A stretch of DNA of 64,000 bases from Heliopora coerulea (lineage: Eukaryota > Cnidaria > Anthozoa > Scleralcyonacea > Helioporidae): positions 945,001 to 1,009,000 of the forward strand of contig JASJOG010000108.1 in NCBI GenBank assembly GCA_030142905.1, written 5' to 3'. The notes beneath the pieces were generated by a model. That model had not been told where the DNA came from. It did not search any database and was given only the letters and a program-made list of their open reading frames with translations. Positions within the stretch are counted from its first letter, which is position 1; each line of letters begins with the position of its first letter. Of the stretch, positions 12,501 through 23,500 are shown piece after piece. Both the position numbers and the translations under genes were made by a program.

Positions 12501-13698
12501 CACTGACTGAAGGTTCGACCGTGGGAACCTGGGAACGTCAAGTAAAATATGTCGAAAGTATTAAGTGGGTCACTAAGATTACTAAGATGTCAAAGAGTCT
12601 AGGACCTAAGATAAATGTAGCATCAAAATTTTGTTCTAACCTCTGGTGTTTTTGAGTCCAAAGAAGGAAACTCCAGTCCACAGATTTTCTGCACCCAAAT
12701 GTACGGATGTTCATTCTTGGGGATGTGAGAAGAGAAGTCCTTCATCCTTTTAACAACAATCGTTATGAATATTAAATTTGCGTTTAGGTCGTGTGTTTAT
12801 GGCTAATATCAGTGATAGTTATAGACGCGTTGTTATTGTTCCTGTTCTCGATGCTGCTTCTATTATAACGAAAAATACGAAACTTCGCCGGTATACTAAC
12901 GCAATGAACTTACCCTAGATTGCTTAGTTGGTAATAGTTGGCAGGATTTGGTGTTGTGTTTCCAAAGTCGTCCGGAAAAAGACATGTCAAGACAGAATCT
13001 GGACAAAGCAAGGACCTAAAAAAAAGAAATAAAACTAAGTGGTTCGACTAAATTGCGATACACTCTTTTTCCAAAATGGGAACTCACGTTTGATACTACA
13101 CGATACCAATTCATGAAAAACCACCAAATGATATAGTAATTACTGTGATTAACATTCAATGCATGGCAAAAAGACCAAACGTAAGCGTGTCCAAGAGTCT
13201 ACATCACCACCTTAGGCAAACGTTCAGGAATGAGAAAGGCTGTTACCATCGGCTGTTTACGACAGGATGAAGTGATCTACTGTTTTCACCACATCACTCT
13301 GATGGTTGTGAAAGACATGTGCAATCTTACATCACTATCAGTCATTCCGATAAAACTCAAGGGAACTTCTTAGTCACTTCCCTAATGCGTACACCCCAAC
13401 TTAGTCACAAGCCACACAAGCAGACGGTAGAGTCCTAATCTTTATATTCTTAAGTGTTCAAACTTTAATGAGTTACCTTCCCGAGAACACAGGTGCACTG
13501 GCTTCTTTGATAAGATTAACTTGGACCGTTACAGTAACAATGTTTAACACTGGCATATAACTAAATAACAGGATCACGTTTGCTTCGTCTAAAAACACCA
13601 GAAAATATCCGTTGTGAGTGCGTAGTTATTATTAACCCTTCCTCCATGAAGTTAAATTTAAATTCAAGAATATAAAATAAACTCTATTAACCTATGTC

Positions 13699-13731
<33 letters not shown>

Positions 13732-16700
13732 GGGGGGGGGGTGTGTGTTTCTATAATACAGAGACACGAAAGCCACTTTATATTTGTTTTATAAAATAAC
13801 CTAGGTTTTCTCAAGTTTTCGTGACGTCATTCATGTCTCTGTACTTTAATACAAAATGAAAATGACGTCAATCGTGTCTCTACACTCTGAGAGAAAATGA
13901 GGCTCGTCCAATCAGAGCGTGCATAGGACGCGTGTTATTTTATAAATATATATACATGTACACTTATATGTATATGTACACATGTAGATGTATGTGTATA
14001 TATATATATATATAGTATATATATATATATATATACAGTATACATATAAATATCAAAAGCGTGAATGACTACTGGCCAATGTTAAATCTTCAAGTGAAAG
14101 AACGATATCTTACTTTCGCAAACAATTTCCAGCTGCACTTGCAATGGATGTTTCTTAAGAGCAGCTTTACATCTTTCTTCCTGAAGAACTTCGTCCGTAG
14201 CGCGACGATGATGACGCTTCTAAAATCACAATTGAATCACAGCTGATAATGAACAATTAGAGTTTTCAACCAGACAATGAAATAGCGTGGTTTCACTTTG
14301 TAACTATTGGAAAAATCTGGTAAAAATGAACGTGTTTGTCAGGTGTGGCAACTTCAAACAGCCTACAATACACGAAACGGAAGAAGAAATGAAGTAATAA
14401 ATAATGACTTATCAACTGTTCACAAAGATCAAAAAATAATAAACCTAACGTTTCGGATCTTCATGTTTTTCCCTCTAAATTAAAAACTCTTACCCTAATT
14501 GGAAAGATTAGCCTGCAGGTCCTTTTTGAAGAAAACCGGAAGACTTGCAGTGCTGTCTCAAACTACACTTCAAAATCTTCCTAATCTACAATGGTTATCA
14601 ACAATTTTCTCCTTCACAATTAAACAGTTTGCGTTAAATTTAACGCTCAATTCTTTACGCAGTTTACAAATGTGCTGATAAAATTTTACTTTTTGTTTCA
14701 TCACAAAATATAAAATGAAAATGAAATATCTTAAATGTATCAAAGTTATTTTCAGCTAAAAAAAATACGCGACAAGCTCAACCGATTTAAAACAACATTA
14801 ACAAACCTTCGGCACTTCTTCTGGTTCATCTTCGTCATTCTTCTCGCCATAACCAACATCAACCACTCCTTCAAAACCAATCACTTCGTTAACGAAATAT
14901 TACACGTTTTAACCGTTTAATGGGCACTGCAGCCGTTTGATATCTTTTTAATTTCACTCTGGCTAACTTCCAGAAAACCCATCCAGTAAATGGTTAAAAG
15001 CCATTACCAGCAGTCAATTTAAAGAAGTAGAGCAAGAAACAAACTCCGAAAAACAATATCTTGAAGACTTAAGATTTATGTAAAAAGAAGACGAATGTGA
15101 ACAGTAATGTTTCGACCTTATTTCAAAGTCAAACAAGTTCGACAATGCCTTTGAAATAAGGTCGAAATATTATCGTTTAAATTCGTCTTGTTTTTATTAA
15201 ATCTTAAGTCTTCAAAATGTTGTTTTTCGGAGTTTGTTTCTTGCTCTAAACAGTTAAAATGTTCGTATACTTTTCGGCGCGAAAAGGGCTCGAAAGACAA
15301 AACAAAAATTCCGTCCGAGCGAAAAAACACGTTTTAATGCAGCTTCGTCATGTCCGTCCTTCATAAGACGTTTTCAGACTAAACTCTCACAAAGATATTC
15401 CACACTCTTTCTTCGACGGTCAGAAAGTTAAAGTTTTGAGTCATGATACGGCACCTGGTTTAGCTTCAATCACAGCCTTGGCTGCCTCAACGTCTCCAAT
15501 GATACTGACTTTCAGCTCGGGATCTAAAAACAACAGAAAAATTGTCATTCCCTAAAACCAAGACCTCATAGTTGAGCAAAGTGTTTGTTTATTAAGTACG
15601 TATATTTCTATTTCCAGGTAGCTTCAAAACCTTAGACATCAAAATCCAAAATTATTCTCATTTTAATTGCAAAAAATTAACAAGTTCTCTCTCTCGCTAT
15701 TTCCATTATTCCTATATTACTGATATTATGTTCTTACCACAAGCCTCTTGGTAAGCTGTTGACTGAACAAGCAAGACATACAGAGGTCTAAAAGAGCAAA
15801 CAAATTGATCAACGAACTGAGACCAGTAGGTGAAACTAATTTTAATGCTTCTAAGTTACAACAGTCCAAATGTCATTTTTAAATATACATCCTGGGGTAC
15901 GACAGTTGGCTTGCAAAGTAACATTAGCAACTAGTATTTCTTCAACAGTCAACAGACAACACATTACCCACCACTTGCTATGGTACGTTTGATTTCCACT
16001 AGGCAGAACTTTCCTCGCGGACGAAATTTCCCTTTGTCTTACCAGTTTACAAGTGGAACTAATTAGAAAAAACAAAAATTTTGTCCATGTGGAAAATTCT
16101 ACCAAGTGGACACCAGACTGTAGACACTTGAGTCAAATCTATATTTACATGTACCTTGGCAAAAACTTTGCTGTTTTGTATTGTGATCTCTGAGCATCTA
16201 AGGGAACTCCCATGTAATCTTGTATGGGCAAAGTAGCCTAAATTGAAGTCATGTTGATGAAATTGAAAATTAAGATTGGCCTTGAGATATACCGACTTAT
16301 TCCAACAGGCCATCAGGTAATTGTACACAACAATACCTGAAGGACAGAATTAAGTCTTGGCTCCAGGCTGTTTAAGAACTCATTCTTAGTTTGGATCTCT
16401 TGGGCAACTTTTTGCTTTGTTTCAACATAATCTTGTTTCTTTGTCACCAACCTGAAAGAGCAAAGCAAGATTGTCAAGTGAAACTTCACTTCTCCCAGCT
16501 TACATACAATGCCCTGACATTCCCAAAAGGCAGTAAGTGATTCACAATTATGTCTTTTTAGAACTTTCACATGTGATTCCCCAGGTGTGATATTCATCCA
16601 GTAGAATCTCCTGCAAGTGTCCTAAAGATATGCTATAATAATAATGAACCACTTGCTAGATTTTGGAAGTTTCCGAGGGCACTAAACAAAGCAAGAACAT

Positions 16701-19226
16701 TCATTTCTACTGAGAAATGGCACCATTGATCACTAAATTATACAAAGATTAAAAATGTCACACCAGGTATGAAAGAGACACCAATTACAGACCTGTAACT
16801 AAATCAAATTTACAAAAACAAATAGTGTAGGGGAAGCAAGTCAAATTCAGTTTTATTTGGTCTGTAAAATATTTACTGTACCTTACTCTTTCTTGCAGTT
16901 CCCAGTCCAGCCTAGCCAACATTAGTTGATGAGGACCACTATCTGTTACATCCTTCAGAAGAACATGTCAAAAGCATGGTTAGTCATACACTGTGAACAG
17001 TCATTCACAAAAATGTATAGTCATGGGCATCACAAATCAAGTTTAAATTTAGGATGGAAAATAATACTATGAAAAAAGATACCAATACTTACAATATTTC
17101 TACCTTTTTCTTTCAAAATCTCTTCTTTTGACACCAGATCAATCTCTTCATCTTTTGATCTGGCAAGAAGTAGCTACAATTAGCATAATTTTAGAGTTCT
17201 AGAAGGAAAATTTAAACTAATAAAAGGATCATTATTGTAGTTTATTTATTATCATTTTATCATCATGAATCTTTCCTTCTCGTGCCTACACTACTGGTCC
17301 AATGCAATCATTTGCTGGGAATGTTGAAATTAATTCATCAATTAATTATATTTTCATTTGTATTTTTGTTTAAAATTTCGTTAGCCAAATATGTAATTTA
17401 ATATACATAAGGAATCGGATGGAATTCATCAAGCAAATCATCCTCATTAAAGATTAAAATAAAAAAAAAATATCAGCTGCAAATCTTACTTAAACTGTAA
17501 ACACTTGTTTATTTCTTTTTTCAAATGCATGATTTCATAGAGAAGATTCTGTAACTGCAAGTGTAAACTGTCAACTTCTTGCTTGGCCTAATAAAAAAAA
17601 CAAAAATAAAGAATCTGAATCCTTCACTAAAGTGACAACAAAAGAACTAACTCTAAAAATATTCACATTGACCATTTTGCCAACACACATCTGAAATTTG
17701 AAATTGACAGCTGAAAGTATTGCTACAAATACCACTATTGTACTTGTTTGATCTCAGTTTACAGAATTACATGACAGTGCTTGATATCACAAAATGTAAA
17801 TTCAAATCACTATTTTACTTTTTCATAAAGTATGTAACTGGAATAGAGGCTGAAATTTCAACTGGGATTAACTTTTTTCTGTTGCCTAAAATGCAACAAA
17901 ATATGCCTTACAATGTAATGTATTGACTAAACAAAGTACAGCTGAACAGAAACTTTATAATCCTTAGGTTCCTCTCTGAGCCCATTTCCTATATTTTTAC
18001 CTCTTGTGTTTTGTCTTTGGACTTCCTGTTTCTCAGATGTGCTGCACGATTACACTTCTTGAGAACCACAAATGACAGTAAACCCTGGATACGAAGATTA
18101 TCAATTTCAGGGTCCTAGACAGTAAGATAAGGAAATGAGAATGAAAAGTGACCATAGAGAATTAAATACTTTTTACCTTAGTCTAAGCTGTATTTTAACT
18201 TGATGATAATCCCTAACAAAACCCTTTCTGTTTTCCAAAATTATCAGTTTGCAATTCCAATATTACAGCATTTTAAATGAACTGGCATTCTGATCTAACC
18301 TTACAACCTTGGCAATAAAACTGATTTGTAAAAATTCTATTTTTATCATCTGCACTACTTAAACCACTTGCTGTATCTGACAGTCTGAGCATTAAACCAT
18401 AGAGATTATTACAATACTATTTGTGAAGACTGTTTAAACATAACTAATGCCAAAAAGATGATTCCTCCACCTGGAAGAGTCTACCAACCAGGTTGCCATC
18501 TTGACCTGGACTGGGGGCACACCTGGGTTCATGCAAACATGCCATTAGAGTAGCCAGCACCACAGCCCATTGTACTGGCCCAGGTCCCTTTAATAGTGCA
18601 GGGTCTAGAGCAGTTGTTACAGCAACCACACCTCTTGGTGGTAGCACGTTGCAGTGGCTGCGTGAGTTACTGACACTCAACACTGACAATGAAGGCAATC
18701 CTGAATTTTAGCGTCGGATTGGATTTGGGAAATAAAATAGCGTCGGATACACTTTATGAACAGCGCCGGATTAAAACATATTAGAGTTAGGGTTAGGGTT
18801 ATATATAAAATGAATCTGGCGCTATTAAAATGAATCCGACGCTATTTTATTTCCCAAATCCAATCCGACGCTAAAATACGGGATTGCCGACAATGAAACC
18901 AACCGTCCACTTCCACTACATTGTAGCATTATCCAATATTTAAAATATTGTGAACTTACCGATGGATCAATGCCCTGATCCTTCAAGGACTTAATTCTTT
19001 CAAACAAAGTCTGAATCGATTGGCAAGTCTTTTGGAAGGTCATAACATCTTTGGCTGGGTCACTTTCCACGTCGTTGTCCTCTGGGTAATTACCGGAGCT
19101 ACTCGGTTTAGCTTTGGCCTTTGTAGTCTCACTTGTAACCGAAGTAGCCTTCACAAGCTTTTTCACAGGTTGCTGAGGAGAGGCCCCGGACACATCAGAA
19201 GAAGCACGAGTCCTCTTTGCTCTCAT
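9530..19226 (-). CDS. THOC5: THO complex subunit 5 (THOC5)
   Basis: Subunit of the nuclear THO/TREX complex, which couples transcription to mRNA export. I rebuilt 21 exons with consistent phases: 19226-18960, 18114-18001, 17587-17490, 17159-17104, 16942-16882, 16451-16337, 16237-16155, 15787-15738, 15523-15455, 14883-14807, 14219-14114, 13588-13477, 13015-12914, 12746-12641, 12528-12417, 11821-11718, 11459-11372, 10679-10570, 10115-10023, 9919-9834, 9596-9530. The product is 691 aa; human THOC5 is 683. Diagnostic matches include [102 protein letters not shown] and the C-terminal GCFTHRC. The N-terminus is basic, with SP- and KR-rich stretches. The first exon opens at an ATG encoding [10 protein letters not shown]. 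No break or missing segment is seen. Confidence 0.96.
10165..10490. repeat. Purine-rich (GGGAA/GAGA) low-complexity tract in a THOC5 intron
   Basis: Nearly pure A/G on the plus strand with imperfect GGGAAAG and GAGAG words. It produces spurious open frames on the minus strand. It lies between THOC5 exons 10679-10570 and 10115-10023. Confidence 0.75.
10813..10995. mobile_element. MITE-like element with long imperfect inverted repeats
   Basis: The left end reads TAGACCTGGTTTACACCAGC and the right end, reverse-complemented, reads TAAGGCCTAGTTTACACAAG. Similarity continues for about 65-70 bp through GCGACATAAGC and to CTTCATGG. It has no coding capacity and sits in a THOC5 intron. Target duplication is not clear. 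Confidence 0.7.
13700..14045. repeat. AT/GT microsatellites flanking a small inverted-repeat element in a THOC5 intron
   Basis: (AT)n followed by (GT)n and poly(G) spans 13700-13747, and mixed (TA)n tracts span about 13945-14045. Between them, TTTATAAAATAAC at 13788 and its inverse ending at 13946 bound a roughly 159-bp segment. That segment holds two imperfect direct copies of GACGTCAnTCrTGTCTCT. Confidence 0.6.
15029..15247. mobile_element. Foldback element in a THOC5 intron
   Basis: Imperfect inverted arms of about 100 bp begin AGAGCAAGAAACAAACTCCG and meet at a core containing CGACCTTATTTCAAAG and its inverse, with a loop of about 13 bp. No ORF. It lies between THOC5 exons 15523-15455 and 14883-14807. 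The core matches the foldback at 40242-40492. Confidence 0.82.
18685..18897. mobile_element. Foldback/MULE-like MITE with 9-bp target duplication
   Basis: A 195-bp element (18694-18888) has inverted arms of about 55 bp beginning GGCAATCC and containing TTTTAGCGTCGGATTGG. It is flanked on both sides by the direct repeat GACAATGAA (18685-18693 and 18889-18897). The loop contains three TTAGGG-type repeats near 18786-18800. Nine-bp duplications with long inverted repeats are typical of Mutator-like elements. It lies in THOC5 intron 1, about 60 bp from the exon 1 donor. Confidence 0.85.
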
Positions 19227-19842
19227 TCTGTAGATAGTTTAAGTTCAAATCCAGAGACAACTGCTAAATACAAAGACACGGTGGAAACACGATGGCCGTC
19301 CTTGTAGCTTTAGCGCGTATTACCGCTGACTGTATTAGCGAATGTCACCGGGGTTTACTGGAATAGATTGTACAAGAGTAAGGTGTAAAATAAATTTCCA
19401 TATTGTAGTACAAAAACATCATAACCTCAGCCGGGCTCTAACATCTAGCTAAACGTAGCTCTCATCTTACATGTAACAGCGACCTTCAACTGACAATAAA
19501 CCAGTTCACTGCAATAAACCAACGCTCAAACGACAATCCAATCTAACCACGCCAGCAGTACATCTTTGAGTAAAGCGCGCAAGCAGAGACATTAAAATTC
19601 TACATTCTAAAATTTAGAACCCTTAAGTTTGGAAGCTCATGACTATCTACCCTTGCTGGTATCCCTTTCATCGAAGTTAATCGCGAAATGGAATGTGAAT
19701 TACGAAAACGAGAAATAAGATGGTGTGCACGAGAGAGTTAAAGGAAAAAACTTTTTCTTTTTGTGTGAAACAAGTACACATAAAAAACCTACACAAATGT
19801 ACAGTAAAAGCGACTAATGTGACGAGCTTACGGCTCGAAATG
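19227..19842. other. THOC5 upstream region
   Basis: This lies 5' of the THOC5 start codon and must hold its promoter and 5' UTR. I see no TATA box in a convincing position and no other feature. Confidence 0.4.
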
Positions 19843-20273
19843 TTACAATTTAATTACTCTATTCCAGTTTTTGGGTCTGTAGTGTAACCAACGACGCAAC
19901 AATGGCTCATCTTTAGCAGGAATCCCTCCTCTCTTGTTCTGTGCTTCGTTGAAAGTTTTCAAGTAGGAATGCCACGTATCGAACTTGAGGAAGGTTTCAC
20001 GGTCACATAAGTCATACACATCATGCTCCGCCAACTTTCAGTTTTATCTTCTGTTAGGTACACATGAATTAACAAGATTACTAGACCTAACGGAATGTGT
20101 CCAACCTCCTCTGCAAATAATGCATTCATAAAATTAAAAACTTTCCAGCTCTCTTTGCTTGATTTTTGCAATATCGTCCACAACTTTGGAAAATTATCAT
20201 TAAATTTCTTCGTTTTTCGGTTAGTAAAATTTGAGGCAAGGTTCCACGGTGATAAATGGTTTGGTGGATTCAA
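19843..20273 (-). pseudogene. Unassigned decayed coding remnant
   Basis: Two overlapping minus-strand frames read as protein-like sequence. The upstream one (20273 down to about 20010) includes FMNALFAEEVGHIPLG. The downstream one (to 19843) includes DRETFLKFDTWHSYLKTF and LRRWLHYRPKNWNRVIKL before a stop. They appear to continue each other across a +1 shift near 20030, which suggests a frameshifted relic. No family is recognised. It could instead be part of the 3' UTR of the upstream GPCR gene. Confidence 0.3.
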
Positions 20274-20537
20274 TTTTTCTTACATCATGGTAGCGCCACC
20301 ATTGGTTTTCACACATGTTTCCAAAAACGAAAGTTGCGACCAAGAGATTGCTCTTTTATCTACAACCAACGTCAAATATTGTATCTCAGTTACTTCACAA
20401 TCTCACCACTGACTGAACTCAATCTTATTCTTAATCTGAAGTCCACAATGTTTCCAAGTCTTAAAACGAGACCAAATTTCAAAATTTACTCCACGGAATT
20501 CCGACCGCTTTAAGTTCCAGATGAACACAACGTTGTT

Positions 20538-23500
20538 TTACGGCACAAGGTGCCCATTTTTGGGACTAGTAGCCAAATCCCCTGTCATTTGACGCTCTTT
20601 TTCTTCGGATTCGTTCACTGCTAAGGTGCTTCGGGCAGATCGCCCGCTTGACTGTCTGCTTCCCCCTCTGTTGGAACTTTCACTGTATTTACTTGGGATT
20701 TTCTGCAAGGGTACTTTGTTGGAACCACTCGAAACAGTTCCGTTTCTTGTCTGAATACGCATTCGGCGGCCTTGGAAAACTGCTTTGCGAACCTGTAAGA
20801 TCAAAATCAAATGTTTGTCAGAGGGTTTACTCTTCTCAATATAATTACACTGGCCATGCAGTGTAATTATATCGTGTTGCGTAATGTGACTGTAGAAATC
20901 GATATTTGTAGAAGCGTAACAAACTATGCAGTCTTTCAGATTATGTTTTAGAAGTAAGAGCTTGTATATATCTTGAGACAGATGAACGATCGTCAAGCTC
21001 TATACTCAGAAAAACGATTGCTGAGCCCCAGACGGGGATCGAACCCGCAACCTTCTGATGACCGGTGAGGCGCTCTAACCATTGAGCTACCAAGACTCAG
21101 ATGGTGAACTAAGGTGCAAGTTCGACATATATGTGCGACCTATGCAGTCTTTGCAATCTCTTTAGTAAAATACGACCGATAAACAGAGTTTCATGTAAAG
21201 ACGTAACAGCGAAAGTTCTTAAAGTTAGGGAAACGTAAAGATAGGGAAAGTTATTTCTTTTTATCAGATATAAATATTATTCCTCGCATTTTTCCGTTTG
21301 ATTAGCCTGACACGCTGGTTGGAGAGCTCAGGTCTTTGCCTATAAAAAGACATCATGAAGTACTCCTTCAACCTGGCTTTGTACATTTCCATACGTTCTA
21401 ATTAATACAGGATCAAATACTGTTGTTCAGTTCCGTTTGACTTTACAATGGAGAAAAATTAACAAGACCGATATTCAACGTGAGGTTGAGAATGTCTCAA
21501 GAACCTGATAAACTTTACACTGTAGTTTTCAAGAAGACTGACTGGCCATTCTTCCTTTTCAAATTCATTCCAGTTTGACTTCGGACTACACCATCATGAA
21601 TATCCTATCTACAGTATCAACGAATGAAGCAATCATTTCACTTCTATCATCCTTATGATAATTATTGTCATAATTGTTATTATTGTCATCATTATTATTG
21701 TTGTTATTACTATTATTATCATAGTTATAGTCACGGTTAATGTTTTCGCAATGATAAATCGTCATTACCTCTGCATTTAGTGCGCAGTGGAAGACGAACA
21801 TGAGAAGACCTTGAGATGCATTCAAGATAACAAAAATATACATGGCTGCGATGGCGTCGGACGTAAAGCCGAAGATTCCGAACAGCCACGTGATCCCAAA
21901 TATCGGCAGAAGAACCACCAACGCCCTCAGAGATGTCCTAGTGCAATAAATTTGAAACGACGTTAGACAGACAGACAAGCAGACGCACTTACTTAAAAAC
22001 AGAGCCTTGAACACAGAAAGCAATCCGATTAATAATTCATTATAAAAACACAAAGAAATCAAACGGTTTTGGAATCATCTTTGGAAACATGTGTAGTTCT
22101 TGGCAAACGTCTAGTTCGTTTCAATTGTACGGCTCATAAAATAATAATTTTGGTTTCAAATGTTTTTTTGTAAGACTTATAATAAACTTTGAGCCTATTT
22201 TAAGGGTATTTTAAGGGTATAAGAGTATTTTAAGGGTATAAGGGTATTTTAAGGCGACAAAATGCTAACTGCTAATAGCGGAATCAAATTCCAGCTTGGA
22301 CATTTTAAAAAATATCACTTTGTCAGTAAGATTTTCATTCCTTCTAACTGTAAAATATGAGTACTAGTCATTTGAAACAATCGATAAAGATATTCATTAA
22401 AAAACTATTATCCAATAAGAAATTTTCTTTTTACTAACCTGAGTTTGAAAGTAATTTCTTTCGTAGCCACGCTTTTTAGTTGAAGACGTTTGTACAAGGT
22501 AATTATTGTAACAATCACGTTTACCTAAATATAAATAAAAGACTATGATGAAAAATGTTCCTTGTGAAAACCCATAGGTTGATTAAATTGTGGTTTCATC
22601 AAAATTTTGATGCTCCCCATCCCGTCAGCAAAACTCTAGTTGATTGTTTGCCAGCGGGTGCTCTCCCTTTGACGAATAAAATTGTCTGGAGTTGACCTGA
22701 GTAAAATAACAGAAGTCTTACGTCGCCGGGTAAGAGTCAAGGCAATACCTACCATTATAACGGCAAGCACGGGGCCAATGAATGCCCATCGAATTCCATA
22801 ATCAGGAGACAACCAACATCTAGAGAACATGAAGTCGTTCATCATCACATTTGTATTAATATCTTACGATTTCAAATTTTCTTTTTTATAATACTTACGT
22901 TTGCAGGTCCGTGTAGTTATTCTTGCGAGCAAGATAAGTTACGAGAACAATCAAGACCGGGGAACCTGAAGAGGAAGAGAAAATAATGAATATGTTAAAA
23001 AGCAAAATGACGCAAAGAGCCTCATATAAGGTCATGTGATGTTGGACCGCCTGAAATTATAAGCTGAGTAGAGCAAGACAAAATAAATTCAGGCGAGATG
23101 GTGAAAACTAACTTGAATAAACATCACTGAACAACAAATGTAGGAAAACTAAGGTGAGGTCAAGTGGAGTCCGGTGACTTAAGATATGCGGAATAAGCAC
23201 GTGACACTTACCCCAGCCAATCAAATGACAATAAACCAGTTTTAAAGAAGCTGAAAAAATTGACACCACTTTCTTGTAGACTTGTAGTCCTTCCACCAGC
23301 ATCCAGGTGAACACACAAAGACAAAAATAGTGTAAAAATGCAGACATCACGACGCAAGTACGCTGAAGGAAAGGAAGAAAGAAAGAAGATAAAAAAAGAT
23401 TTGTTATGATGTATACCGAAATAACCACCCTTCCTTCCTCCCTTTCTCTCTCTCCTTCCTCCTTCAGACCTCCCTTTTTCCCTGCTCTTCTTTCCCACTG

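Noticed and set aside
18444..18698. 84-codon minus-strand frame in THOC5 intron 1
   Set aside because: The frame ends at the insertion element, has no splice-compatible neighbours and does not match THOC5.
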